NCBI GenBank assembly: GCA_017541275.1
Contig: JAFXZM010000032.1
Location: 1 to 49,594, forward strand
Length of the DNA stretch: 49,594 nt
Direction: 5' to 3'
Source: Oscillospiraceae bacterium
GTDB taxonomy: Bacteria > Bacillota > Clostridia > Oscillospirales > Ruminococcaceae
Both the position numbers and the translations under genes were made by a program. Under the pieces are notes generated by a model. That model was not told where the DNA came from, did no database searches, and saw only the letters and a list, made by a program, of their open reading frames with translations. Positions 23,472-31,318 of the stretch are shown here, one piece after another (the first letter of the stretch is position 1; each line of letters opens with the position of its first letter).

Positions 23472-23883
23472 TGTACACCTCCTGCGGCCTCAGATCATTG
23501 AGAATGCGGTTGACCTGCGCGGTGAGCGCCGCAAACAGATCGTGCCGTTCCGGCGCTTCGTGCGCGGGCAGATCTGTGATGCAGCACAGGCAGGGGATGC
23601 GGGCGGGTGCTGCGGTGCGGATATCGCCCGCAGCAATGCCGATCCGAACCTCATGGATGCCGGACAGTGCCGGCAGCATGCAGACATTGCCGGTAAACGG
23701 CACCGCAATGCAGCAGGGTGCGCCGTTCTGCATAAATTGCAGAAGCACCGTTTTGTCGGGATAATCCACCCATTCGCTGTCGGTGATGCAGCGCAGGACA
23801 GTGTCACTGTTTCCGCAGATGATCTGCGGCATTCCGCGCGGTGCGGCGATCCGTTTCCGGATGTTCAGCACAATTTCCTGCAT
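23464..23883 (-). CDS. phage tail/baseplate-type protein, paralogue
   Basis: A 139-residue protein, first gene of the cassette. It shares blocks with the next gene: PQIICGNSDTVLRCITDSEWVD, a strand pair around VPFTGNVCMLPALSG, and VRIGIAAGDIRTAAPARIPC. The C-terminus has a short helix (LFAALTAQVNRILNDL). I chose ATG at 23883 because AAAGGAGG lies 6 bases upstream; the longer frame to 23967 has no ribosome site and crosses a leader hairpin. The tandem duplication of a tail-type gene with no other structural genes nearby is unusual. Confidence 0.72.
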   Translation of the reverse strand: MQEIVLNIRKRIAAPRGMPQIICGNSDTVLRCITDSEWVDYPDKTVLLQFMQNGAPCCIAVPFTGNVCMLPALSGIHEVRIGIAAGDIRTAAPARIPCLCCITDLPAHEAPERHDLFAALTAQVNRILNDLRPQEVYNG

Positions 23884-23917
23884 AGAAAGCCTCCTTTCGG
23901 ATAAACCATCGGGCGGA

Positions 23918-23946
23918 GCATCCGCAGCTCTCTCCTCTGCGGATGC
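23918..23946 (-). promoter_or_regulatory. leader hairpin of the phage cassette
   Basis: Perfect 10-bp stem gcatccgcag/ctgcggatgc with a 9-base loop, 35 bases before the first gene. It could be a leader structure or an operator. Confidence 0.5.
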
Positions 23947-23986
23947 ACGGGTTCTCTCTCCATACACGGTACATTTTCGGCGAATT

Positions 23987-24006
23987 TTTGCACGTTTGCG
24001 TGCAAA
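23987..24006. promoter_or_regulatory. perfect palindrome upstream of the phage cassette
   Basis: tttgcacg-tttg-cgtgcaaa is an 8-bp perfect inverted repeat with a 4-base centre about 105 bases before the first gene. It lies in an AT-rich stretch where the promoter should be, so it is a candidate operator; no clear -10/-35 pair is visible. Confidence 0.45.
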
Positions 24007-24096
24007 ATTTATGTTTTAACAAACAATTTTCTCTGTGTTGCACAACCGCCGCCTCGTTTGATACGGAACATTTGTTCACTATTCCGGTGCGAAAAA

Positions 24097-24129
24097 ACCG
24101 CATGCAGTCCGTTCAGAGCTGCATGCGGT
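24097..24129 (-). terminator. terminator after htrA
   Basis: Perfect 11-bp stem accgcatgcag/ctgcatgcggt with an 11-base loop; on the minus strand it is followed by six T residues. It lies about 130 bases after the htrA stop. The gap between them (24130-24258) holds nothing I recognise. Confidence 0.85.
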
Positions 24130-24258
24130 CGGTTTATGGATAAAAACGGGGATGTAAAGATTCTGGTGGTTAGAATTTGTTTCAACGGTGCGTGCTTGTA
24201 TCATAAGACTCAATACCGTAACCGAAGGAACGCTCAGATATATTTCAAAAGCTGAATC

Positions 24259-25524
24259 TTAATCCTCCTGTCTGCTCTCCTGCAAAGTGACCGGCACCTC
24301 CATGCTCTCACCGTTCCGGCTGATGCGCAGGGTCACAGTTTCACCCGCTTTATGCAGATTCTTCTGCTCGTTCAGCTCCTCCATTGTGGTGATCTCTGTG
24401 CCGTCGATTGCCGTAATAATATCACCCTGCTGCAAGGGTGATGCGCTGTTCTCAGACACGCTGTAAACATACACGCCCTGCGGAATGTGATAGAATTCTG
24501 CCTGTTCTTCTGTGATCGTTGTACCGGTAATGCCAAGCTGCGGTCTGCCGGTCACATAGCCGTCCGTAATCAAAGACTTGATGATCTCCGCTGCATCGTT
24601 GATCGGAATGGCAAATCCGAGACCTTCCACGCTTGCCTCACCGTAGGAGGAGCCCATCTTCATCGAATTGATGCCGATGACCTGCCCGTAGGAATTCAGC
24701 AGCATTCCGCCGGAGTTACCGGAATTGATTGCCGCATCCGTCTGGATCAGCGTCATGGTCTTGTCCTCCAGCTCGACCTCGCGGTTCTTTGCGGATACGA
24801 TGCCGCAGGTCGTTGTGCCGTAGAGCTCAAAGCCGAGCGGATTTCCGATTGCCACGACCAGCTCGCCGACCTTCAGATCATCGCTGTTGCCGAATTCGGC
24901 AGGCGTCAGACCTTCTGCGTCAATCTTCAGCACGGCGAGGTCTGTCTGGATGTCATAGCCGACGATCTCTGCTTCATATTCCTCCTCATGATTTTCGCCC
25001 ATGACGACGCTGACAGCAGTCGCCTTGCCCATTTGGTATTCGCTTTCGATATCATAGATCACATGGGCATTTGTAACGATGTAGCCGTCGCTACTCATGA
25101 CGATGCCGCTGCCCGTTGCAGTCGCCTCCTGTGCCGCAGGCTGTGCATTGCCGTACATTCCGCCGAAGCCTGCAAAGCCGGATGTCTGCGCGGTATAGGT
25201 AAAGGTGGAGCTGATGCCGACTGCGGACGGCATTGCTTTTTCGACAATTTCCGGGAGGGTGAGCGCATCGGCAGGAGAGGCGAGCTCCATCCAGCTCATA
25301 TTGGTTGCCTGAACCGCGGCATTGCTCTGCTTTTGCGCCGAAGAATCGCTTTCTGCTTCGGTTACTGCATCGGAAATATGATATTCCGGAATGTCAGTTC
25401 CGAGCTTATCAATCAATTGATACATCCCGATTGACGTGCCCGATACGAACAGCATTGCTGCCAGTGCAGCGGATACCTTCATTAATGAGTGACCCTTGTG
25501 CTCTCTGTTATTCTGATTCAACAT
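24259..25524 (-). CDS. htrA: HtrA/DegP-like membrane-anchored serine protease with PDZ domain
   Basis: A 421-residue quality-control protease acting outside the membrane. A single N-terminal helix (about 14-36, LMKVSAALAAMLFVSGTSIGMY) anchors it. The trypsin-like domain (about 90-300) shows the triad: His in IVTNAHVIYD, Asp in IQTDLAVLKID, Ser in AAINSGNSGGMLL. The PDZ domain covers about 325-415 with YVYSVSENSASPLQQGDIITAIDG. The start has a weak AAAGGA-type site. A TATAAT (25589-25594) with no good -35 lies about 65 bases upstream. It is monocistronic. A CtsR- or two-component-type operator was not recognised. Confidence 0.95.
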   Translation of the reverse strand: MLNQNNREHKGHSLMKVSAALAAMLFVSGTSIGMYQLIDKLGTDIPEYHISDAVTEAESDSSAQKQSNAAVQATNMSWMELASPADALTLPEIVEKAMPSAVGISSTFTYTAQTSGFAGFGGMYGNAQPAAQEATATGSGIVMSSDGYIVTNAHVIYDIESEYQMGKATAVSVVMGENHEEEYEAEIVGYDIQTDLAVLKIDAEGLTPAEFGNSDDLKVGELVVAIGNPLGFELYGTTTCGIVSAKNREVELEDKTMTLIQTDAAINSGNSGGMLLNSYGQVIGINSMKMGSSYGEASVEGLGFAIPINDAAEIIKSLITDGYVTGRPQLGITGTTITEEQAEFYHIPQGVYVYSVSENSASPLQQGDIITAIDGTEITTMEELNEQKNLHKAGETVTLRISRNGESMEVPVTLQESRQED

Positions 25525-25929
25525 AAGAAACCGTCCTTTCAGTTTGTGCCGTTTTGACTGCCGGCTGTGTTTGTTGCTTACAGGTATTATTATACGGAAT
25601 TGTTTGAAAGCGTTATGAGGGAAATTTGGAATCAGCGTAAAAGAAATGAGGAATCTTGCAGAGAAAAGCGTTCATTCGGTGATATCAATATGAATAATCA
25701 TAGGACACAATTCTTTGTTTTTTCACACAGCAGGTCATAACAGAAAGCGAGCCTCCCTCCAAACGGAAGAAGGCACGCTTTCTTGGAAATCCCCTCTGCT
25801 GATAAGGAAAAACGCATTGTTATGTCAGCTTGCATCCTCAAACATTTCGCCGTCCACGATGCGGACGGTACGCTGCGCCCATTTTGCGACATTCAGGCCG
25901 TGCGTAAGGGAAAAGAACGCGGCTGGTAC
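25525..25929. other. intergenic/decayed DNA upstream of the kinase remnant
   Basis: Holds the htrA promoter region and, at about 25746-25785, an imperfect stem gaaagcg-a-gcct/aggc-a-cgctttc that could be an old terminator. Short frames such as one starting MSACILKHFAVHD (+ strand, from 25822) have no ribosome site and match no family I know. Confidence 0.4.
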
Positions 25930-26230
25930 GGCGACTTCCGCTATAAGCTCTACGAAACAGACGGCGGGCGGCAGCATTCATGCTGCACTTTCCCGGAAAA
26001 AGCATCTGACGCTGACCGTCACAAATGACTGCCGAAATGTGGACAGCATCCGGCTTGACCGGCTGTTTGACCGCTTTTACCGCGAGGATGCCGCAAGAAC
26101 GGCAGGCTCCGGCTTCGGCATCGGGCTTTCCATTGCGCAGTCGATCGCTGAGCGGCACAGGGGCAGCATCAAAGCATATAAAGCGGATGACGGCGTGATT
26201 GGCTTCGCAGTGAAGCTGCCGCTGAACTGA
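25930..26230 (+). pseudogene. remnant of a sensor histidine kinase (C-terminal ATPase part)
   Basis: The last ~95 codons before the stop at 26228-26230 read as the end of a HATPase_c domain: GGSIHAALSRKKHLTLTVTND, then LDRLFDRFYREDAA (F box), GSGFGIGLSIAQSIAERH (G2 box) and GFAVKLPL. The upstream part needed for a kinase (sensor, DHp with phosphorylated His, N box) is missing or out of frame; a neighbouring frame ends WYGDFRYKLYETDGG, hinting at a frameshift just before. No response regulator is nearby. I call a decayed gene, not a functional product. Confidence 0.75.
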
Positions 26231-26248
26231 AACGTCACACAGATAACA

Positions 26249-26286
26249 AAGCACGCTGACTGTTTCATTTGACAGTCAGCGTGCTT
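26249..26286. terminator. strong hairpin between the kinase remnant and the methyltransferase
   Basis: Perfect 15-bp stem aagcacgctgactgt/acagtcagcgtgctt with an 8-base loop, 23 bases past the methyltransferase stop. T-rich on both sides (catttgctatttta on +, tgttatctg on -), so it can serve convergent transcripts. Confidence 0.8.
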
Positions 26287-26308
26287 CATTTGCTATTTTA
26301 TCAAAAAC

Positions 26309-29300
26309 TTATTTCACCGGCCGGAAGACGGCGGAAAACTGCTCGTATTTTGCACGGATTCCGTCAATGGGGTTCAGTTCCGGTGCGGAATCTGCAAGCT
26401 GCCGGAGCGTTTCGGCATAGGTTTCCAGCTCCGTGCGCTGCGCAGCACAGTGTGTCAGCTTTTTCCGGAGCCTGCGCTGTGCGGCCGCATCTGCCTGCCG
26501 GAGCTGCGCAGTCAGTGCGTCATGCTCTGCGCGAAGCGCCGCGGCAGCGGCGGGCAGATGCACGCTGAGCACCTCGCCGAGCACGGATGCCCCGAAGCTG
26601 TGCGCATAAACAAGCGCCTGAAAGCCGCCGTTCCTGCCGGAGCTGAGCATCCAGTAGATCGGCCGCCGCCGGTAGATTTTGCAGTGATCGGCATAAAAGC
26701 CCGATCGCAGCCAGTGCCGGATGATTTCGCAGGGAGAGCCGGTACCGCCGAGCGCCTCCGCGATGAACCGGAGATTTTCCGTGCATGTTTCCGCTCCGAA
26801 TACATCGGCAAAAAATGCGGTAAGCTGCGCGGTCAGGTCATTGCTCCCGGTGAGCGGCAGAACCTTTTGCACATTTCCGCTGTCATTCTGTCCGCCGGTA
26901 TCGCAAATCCCGCCGCGGCCGGGGGAATACCGCCCGAACAGACAGCCGACTGCATAGGAGATCAGGCTCCTGACCTCGCGCTGCAAATCGGCACGGCGAA
27001 CGGTGATGTCGCGGGCGGAGACAGCGGGAGAGAGCTCCGCGCCGAGACCGTAAATGCCGATGAAAATGCGGTTGAGTGCCTCCTCATTGGCCTTGAGTGC
27101 CGCAAACCGCGCATCGCATTCCTGTGCCCACTGCGCAAACGCATCACGCAGGCGGCCTGTGCCGCGCAGGAGCGGATGCCGCTCAAAATCCCAGCTTACT
27201 TCAAAAGCATCCCAGTCCGCCTTCGAGAGCCGGATGTTTTCCCGCACGAGCCGTTCGATCTCAGCCTGTTCGGATTTCCGGACGATAACGGGCAGATCGG
27301 CGATATCGCCGGCCTGAAAATTGATGGTCGGGGCAAGCACGCTCAGCAGTCTGGCAGCGGGCTGAGAATTCGCGAAGCCGAGCAGATAACAGAGCAGATC
27401 ATCGGTGAAGCAGCTCATGCCTGCAACATCGAAGATCTGTCCCGGCGGTTTATACCGGAAGGAGGCCTTTGCCGATGAAACAAGCGACCACGAAACCGAT
27501 TCCCGGAAATAATACTGCATATTCTGCGGGCGGGAGCGGAGTTTTCCGTTCGCATTGCGAAAGCTGCGGATTGCCGCGCCGTTGTCCTCCCAGTTGACGA
27601 CATATGCCTGATTTCCGTACCATTTCCGGAATTCTCCGCCCTTGTTATAGGGAAACCAGCGCTTTCCGGATGCAGCGGCCTCATCGGTGCTGTGCATGCC
27701 GAAGCCGATTGAATCGAACGGCACCTCATACCACATCCGGACAAACCGTTCATTGCAGCCGGTCGCAAGTCCCTGTCTGGGCTTTGCGAGCATCCCGACG
27801 GTGGGATGCCGGAATGCGCGGGTCAGCGCCGGACTGACCCAGTAGGCGACCGGACAGCCCGGTATGCCGGAAAAGCTGTCTGTTCCGGTTTCATAATAAT
27901 AGCCGCACTGCCGGTTTGCGATTGCCTCCAGCACCTTCTGCCGCTGCAATTCCATGCCGCCGCGGAAATCGGTCAGACGGATATAGCAGCCCGGCTTTCC
28001 GGTGCGGCTGTTCCGCAGCACAAAGGTGCAGACCGGGACAGTAGCCTCCTCAAATGCGGAATATTCGAGCTGAATCAGGCTTTCGAGCGTCATTTCGCTG
28101 TAAATGCGCCTGCGCAGCTTTTCGTAGGAATGTATGAACATCCAGACATAGGGGGTGAGCAGACCGATCAGGCCGGAAGGCTTGGCCAGCTCTGCACACC
28201 GCACGGTGAATGCCGAAAACAGGTCGGAGCGGTAATCTGTATATTCTCTGCGGATAAAATCGGCAAGTGCGGGCATCATACCGCTGTTTGCCATATAGGG
28301 CGGGTTTGTGCAGACCGCATCATACCGCAGATTCAGTATCTCAGAAAGCTGCTGCATGGCAGCAAGACGACGGCGGAGGGACGGTTCCGGCAGTGCCGCG
28401 ATCATCTGCGCGGTCTGTGTATCGGGTGCGGCAGGGCGAAGCAGCGAGCCGAAGACCGCTGCATGTGCAAACTGTGCTGCAAACGGCCGGAGCATTTCGG
28501 GAAGCTGCGCGTTACGGACACCGGCAGCATCGGCAAAGCAGGCCAGATTGAGCGGCGGTGCCGTCCGGAGTGCGCCGGGGTCATATTCCCGCGCCTTCAT
28601 CCGGAGTGCAAAGCAGGCAAGCTGCCATGCGCGGCGGTCAATGTCCAGCCCGTACAGATTGCGCGTGAGAATGGAATGCACGGCCTCTGCTGCCGGTCTG
28701 CCGCATGCGGTATAGAGCTGCATCAGCAGATCAAACAGATATACCAGAATATGCCCCGCGCCCATGCAGGGGTCAATCACACGGAGCGATTCCGGACTGC
28801 GCGGCGGTATATCCTTCTGTATTATGTCGGTCTGCGCAGAAGCATTTATATAGTATTGCCAGTCTGCATTCGCCGGAAGTCCGTTTGTCTCTGCCCAGAG
28901 GCGGCCCAGCGTATTCTGTGCCATATAGCGGACAATCCAGTCCGGCGTAAAAATCTGAGTGGCAGCGGGGAGCGCCTCTGCACTGATTTTGAGATTCCGC
29001 TTCAGATCGGCGAAGGCACTGTCCTTTGGCTCTGCATTGTAATACTGATACAGCCAGCCGACGGTCTGCACCTGTCCGCGCCATTCTGCCTCCGGGATGT
29101 CCCGCCGCAGATGTGCGATCAGACCTTCCGGATGCAGAAGTACCGCCGGGAACAGCCTGTCGGCAAGGCTGTCATTCTGCCCGAACAGCTCCGGCAGCGA
29201 CGGCCGCAGAGCATCGAGCAGCGCGTAAATCTGCGAACGAAAGGCCTGCTCCTGCGCCGCCGAACCGGTCAGCGGCGCATCTGCAAGCGGCTGCACATTG

Positions 29301-29482
29301 TCCGGCAGATATCCGTTTATCTCCATGAACCGCAGTGCGGTGAGCCGGATGAACCATGTGCAGGCCGCCGCACTGATTTCCTGCGGAGAATACGTCCCGC
29401 TTTCTGCGGCGCATTTTGCGGCTGCATCCGTCAGCATAAGCCGTGCGGATGCTGCAAATTTCCGGAGCACTGTGATGTTCAT
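26309..29482 (-). CDS. orphan PglX-like adenine-specific DNA methyltransferase
   Basis: A 1,057-residue protein with the layout of BREX PglX/class I N6-adenine methyltransferases. The N-terminal helical part (1-180) is followed by TQIFTPDWIVRYMAQNTLG, SAM-binding motif I VIDPCMGAGHILVYLFDLL (about 238), LYGLDIDRRAWQLACFALR, and catalytic motif IV CTNPPYMA near 390. A target-recognition part follows with PTVGMLAKPRQGLATG and later APTINFQAGDIADLPV, as in type IIG/PglX specificity regions. The C-terminal 150 residues are helical (AALRAEHDALTAQLRQ). No PD-(D/E)xK nuclease motif is obvious. GAGGTG precedes the ATG. No other BREX, Pgl or restriction gene lies within the window, so it stands alone. 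It may protect, regulate, or be a restriction-modification enzyme with an unrecognised nuclease. Confidence 0.88.
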   Translation of the reverse strand: MNITVLRKFAASARLMLTDAAAKCAAESGTYSPQEISAAACTWFIRLTALRFMEINGYLPDNVQPLADAPLTGSAAQEQAFRSQIYALLDALRPSLPELFGQNDSLADRLFPAVLLHPEGLIAHLRRDIPEAEWRGQVQTVGWLYQYYNAEPKDSAFADLKRNLKISAEALPAATQIFTPDWIVRYMAQNTLGRLWAETNGLPANADWQYYINASAQTDIIQKDIPPRSPESLRVIDPCMGAGHILVYLFDLLMQLYTACGRPAAEAVHSILTRNLYGLDIDRRAWQLACFALRMKAREYDPGALRTAPPLNLACFADAAGVRNAQLPEMLRPFAAQFAHAAVFGSLLRPAAPDTQTAQMIAALPEPSLRRRLAAMQQLSEILNLRYDAVCTNPPYMANSGMMPALADFIRREYTDYRSDLFSAFTVRCAELAKPSGLIGLLTPYVWMFIHSYEKLRRRIYSEMTLESLIQLEYSAFEEATVPVCTFVLRNSRTGKPGCYIRLTDFRGGMELQRQKVLEAIANRQCGYYYETGTDSFSGIPGCPVAYWVSPALTRAFRHPTVGMLAKPRQGLATGCNERFVRMWYEVPFDSIGFGMHSTDEAAASGKRWFPYNKGGEFRKWYGNQAYVVNWEDNGAAIRSFRNANGKLRSRPQNMQYYFRESVSWSLVSSAKASFRYKPPGQIFDVAGMSCFTDDLLCYLLGFANSQPAARLLSVLAPTINFQAGDIADLPVIVRKSEQAEIERLVRENIRLSKADWDAFEVSWDFERHPLLRGTGRLRDAFAQWAQECDARFAALKANEEALNRIFIGIYGLGAELSPAVSARDITVRRADLQREVRSLISYAVGCLFGRYSPGRGGICDTGGQNDSGNVQKVLPLTGSNDLTAQLTAFFADVFGAETCTENLRFIAEALGGTGSPCEIIRHWLRSGFYADHCKIYRRRPIYWMLSSGRNGGFQALVYAHSFGASVLGEVLSVHLPAAAAALRAEHDALTAQLRQADAAAQRRLRKKLTHCAAQRTELETYAETLRQLADSAPELNPIDGIRAKYEQFSAVFRPVK

Positions 29483-29850
29483 GGCTTCACCTCGGCTTTC
29501 ATTCGTTTTTGTCAGGCGGGGAGCAATCCTTTTTTATATTAGGGTATGTAATTTTTTAGGTGGTCGGAAAAATAAGGTTAAAACAAATAGCTTTAATTTC
29601 GCCCATATTAAAAGTTTCGCTCAAGCCTTTTCAAAGGCTTGCGGGTCGAGGGCAGAGCCCTCGTCGCTCTCCGCAGAGAGCGAAATTCCCCAGCGTTCGA
29701 TAAGGGGAAGATTGGGGCTTGGGGAAAGTACCCCGTAGGGCTGCTTTCCCCATTCAAAATAGCATCGCGAAGCGATACCTTATTCTATTTAACCGTTCTA
29801 AACCACCTTTTTTGTGCGAGAATCCACCCAAATCTATATTAGCCCTTATA
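29483..29850. repeat. intergenic stretch with a chain of six hairpins
   Basis: No gene is visible. From 29622 to 29772 consecutive stems occur: aagccttttcaaaggctt, cgagggcagagccctcg, cgctctccgcagagagcg, ttccccagcgttcgataaggggaa, a long ggggaaag...ctttcccc stem, and atcgcgaagcgat. The end (ccccattc...gcgatacc) resembles the tail of the 86-bp repeats at the window start, and the ggcttgggga...tttccccattc core resembles 31132-31172. It is probably a member of a dispersed hairpin repeat family. Confidence 0.65.
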
Positions 29851-30519
29851 TTATAAATCGTAGCTTTCCGTGAGGCTGCGGAGCTCGGCTGCAATATCTT
29901 CGATCGTGCGGAGCGTGTTATTCCGGATGCATTCGACCGTATCCCAGCCCAGCCGCACTGCACAGTGATCGGCTGCCAGACGGGTGCGCTTCAGATACGC
30001 AAGGTCGGCCTCATGGATATCTTTTTTGCTGCTGTCGCCGCTGTAGCGTTCGTCCATGAGTGTCTGACTGACCTCCGGGTCTACCCGCAGATAAATGACA
30101 TGTGCCGGCGCCGGAATGCCGAGCAGCGTATATTCATAGTCAAACAGCCAGCGGAGAAATGCATCCCACTGTGCATCGGGCAGCTTGGCGCACTGGTGAA
30201 TTGCATTGGATGTTGTGTAGCGGTCTGCAATGACGATGCCGCCGGCCCGGTAGAATTCACCCCAGTGCTGCATATAGCTCGCATAGCGGTCAACCGCGTA
30301 AAAGCTCGAAGCCGCATAGGGATTCACTGCATCGGGCGTGCTGCCGAAATCGCCCCGCAGATACATTTTGACCAGCGCCGATGAATCACTGTCATAATCC
30401 GGGAATGATACCTGCATGACCTGCTTTCCGCTGCGCTGCAATGCCTCAAGGAGCAGCTTCGACTGTGTAGCCTTGCCGCTGCCGTCAAGACCCTCGATGA
30501 CAATCAGTTTTCCGTTCAT
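29851..30519 (-). CDS. tmk: thymidylate kinase-like (dTMP kinase family)
   Basis: Phosphorylates dTMP to dTDP for DNA synthesis. The 222-residue protein begins MNGKLIVIEGLDGSGKATQ (P-loop), has the DR(Y/H) motif in IVIADRYTTSNAIHQ near 95, YAVDRYAS, and a lid region near 150-165 (DERYSGDSSKKD). The family's usual length is about 210. I chose ATG at 30519 because AAAGGAG lies 8 bases upstream, and the longer frame from 30603 would cover the promoter. It is monocistronic with its own promoter. The longer insertions compared with E. coli Tmk suggest the clostridial thymidylate kinase-like subgroup. Confidence 0.93.
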   Translation of the reverse strand: MNGKLIVIEGLDGSGKATQSKLLLEALQRSGKQVMQVSFPDYDSDSSALVKMYLRGDFGSTPDAVNPYAASSFYAVDRYASYMQHWGEFYRAGGIVIADRYTTSNAIHQCAKLPDAQWDAFLRWLFDYEYTLLGIPAPAHVIYLRVDPEVSQTLMDERYSGDSSKKDIHEADLAYLKRTRLAADHCAVRLGWDTVECIRNNTLRTIEDIAAELRSLTESYDL

Positions 30520-30574
30520 AATATGCTCCTTTCTTCGCATGTGCCTGCTGCGGAATGGTATCCGCAGTACCACT

Positions 30575-30603
30575 ATTCTAGCACAATTTGCTGCGCATGT
30601 CAA
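30575..30603 (-). promoter_or_regulatory. SigA-type promoter of tmk
   Basis: On the minus strand TTGACA (30598-30603), 17-base spacer ending TGC, TAGAAT (30575-30580). The leader carries a small hairpin ctgcgga/tccgcag at 30548-30567. Confidence 0.85.
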
Positions 30604-30699
30604 CTGAACGGAGCCGGAAGGGAACGGGTAATCGGAACACTGCTTTTTATCTGTCTGAAATCAAATAGCAAAAAGTGCATTTCATGCCGGATTTTACCG

Positions 30700-30728
30700 T
30701 GCATGTTCAAATAGAATCAGCTTATAAT
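30700..30728 (+). promoter_or_regulatory. putative promoter of the spore protein transcript
   Basis: TATAAT at 30723-30728 with TGCATG at 30700-30705, 17 bases apart. The -10 looks SigA-like, while forespore SigG promoters would have GHATR and CATnnTA boxes; the -35 is compatible with SigG (GCATG), the -10 less so. The sigma factor cannot be decided by reading. Confidence 0.5.
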
Positions 30729-30793
30729 ACTATCACGGCAGCACTTCAAAGCAAGCATCGGCGGACAATCCGTTTGATGCGCAGGAGGCTTTG

Positions 30794-30853
30794 ATGAAAA
30801 TGAAAACGGCTGCCCGTTTGAATGATATGATGAAAAGGAGTCACACACAATGA
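30794..30853 (+). CDS. 19-codon leader ORF coupled to the spore protein gene
   Basis: ATG at 30794 follows AGGAGG (30783-30788) and opens 19 codons (MKMKTAARLNDMMKRSHTQ). The TGA at 30851-30853 overlaps the spore protein ATG (30850-30852) as aATGA. The overlap and the strong ribosome site suggest a translated leader that couples initiation of the downstream gene, whose own AAGGAG lies inside this ORF. The peptide itself is unlike anything I know; chance is possible for so short a frame. Confidence 0.45.
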   Translation: MKMKTAARLNDMMKRSHTQ

Positions 30854-31029
30854 AGGGTGAAATGACACAGAAGGGCAAGGAAGCCCTCGAACGTTTTAAG
30901 ATGGAGTCTGCGAATGAAGTCGGCGTTACGCTGAACAACGGCTATAACGGCGATCTGACCTCCCGTCAGGCCGGTTCGATCGGCGGACAGATGGTCAAGA
31001 AAATGATTGACGCATATAAGATGCAGTAA
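30850..31029 (+). CDS. alpha/beta-type small acid-soluble spore protein
   Basis: A 59-residue DNA-binding protein that coats and protects spore DNA. It carries the family hallmarks: FKMESANEVGV with the Glu-(Ser/Ile)-Ala site cut by the germination protease, and NGDLTSRQAGSIGGQMVKKMI for the DNA-binding helix-turn-helix. It is at the short end of the family (60-70). AAGGAG (30835-30840) lies 9 bases before the ATG. It is monocistronic apart from the leader ORF, with a terminator 16 bases after the stop. It is the clearest sign in the window that the organism forms endospores. Confidence 0.95.
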   Translation: MKGEMTQKGKEALERFKMESANEVGVTLNNGYNGDLTSRQAGSIGGQMVKKMIDAYKMQ

Positions 31030-31044
31030 TCAGTATTCGCAAGA

Positions 31045-31076
31045 GCGGGCGGCTTCCGTTACAAGGGAGCCGCCCG
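31045..31076 (+). terminator. terminator after the spore protein gene
   Basis: Stem gcgggcggct/agccgcccg with a 13-base loop, followed by tttcgtattat. Lies 16 bases after the stop codon. Confidence 0.8.
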
Positions 31077-31131
31077 TTTCGTATTATAAAAGCGCGGAAT
31101 TTCCCTATCGTTCAAAAGCGCGAAAAGAGAG

Positions 31132-31172
31132 GGCTTGGGGGAGAGAAAACAAGAGTTTTCTTTCCCCCATTC
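31132..31172. repeat. hairpin repeat related to 29690-29760
   Basis: A 15-bp stem tgggggagagaaaac/gttttctttccccca (one mismatch) at 31136-31169. The flanks (gagggctt... and ...cccccattc) match those of the long stem at about 29716-29757, while the stem interior differs. This suggests a hairpin family with compensatory changes. Confidence 0.6.
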
Positions 31173-31256
31173 CACAATAATATGTACCGCTCTTGTACAG
31201 ACTGATATTTGAACAATCAATCCGCGATTTGGCCACTTCCTTTTCCCGGCACATAG

Positions 31257-31285
31257 TTGACAACGAAGAAAAAGCATGCTATAAT
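31257..31285 (+). promoter_or_regulatory. consensus SigA promoter of the pyrophosphorylase gene
   Basis: TTGACA (31257-31262), 17 bases, TATAAT (31280-31285), both perfect and with an extended TG. Expected start near 31292, leaving a leader of only about 27 bases. Confidence 0.9.
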
Positions 31286-31318
31286 TAGAATACTAACTTT
31301 CAATAAGGAGGCCGTGCC

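Noticed and set aside
26309-29482. complete BREX defence system
   Set aside because: Only the PglX-like gene is present; flanks are htrA, a kinase remnant, tmk and spore genes, none related to BREX.
27806-29542. 578-codon open frame antisense to the methyltransferase
   Set aside because: Lies wholly over a protein with clear SAM and NPPY motifs; no ribosome site and Cys/Arg-rich nonsense composition.
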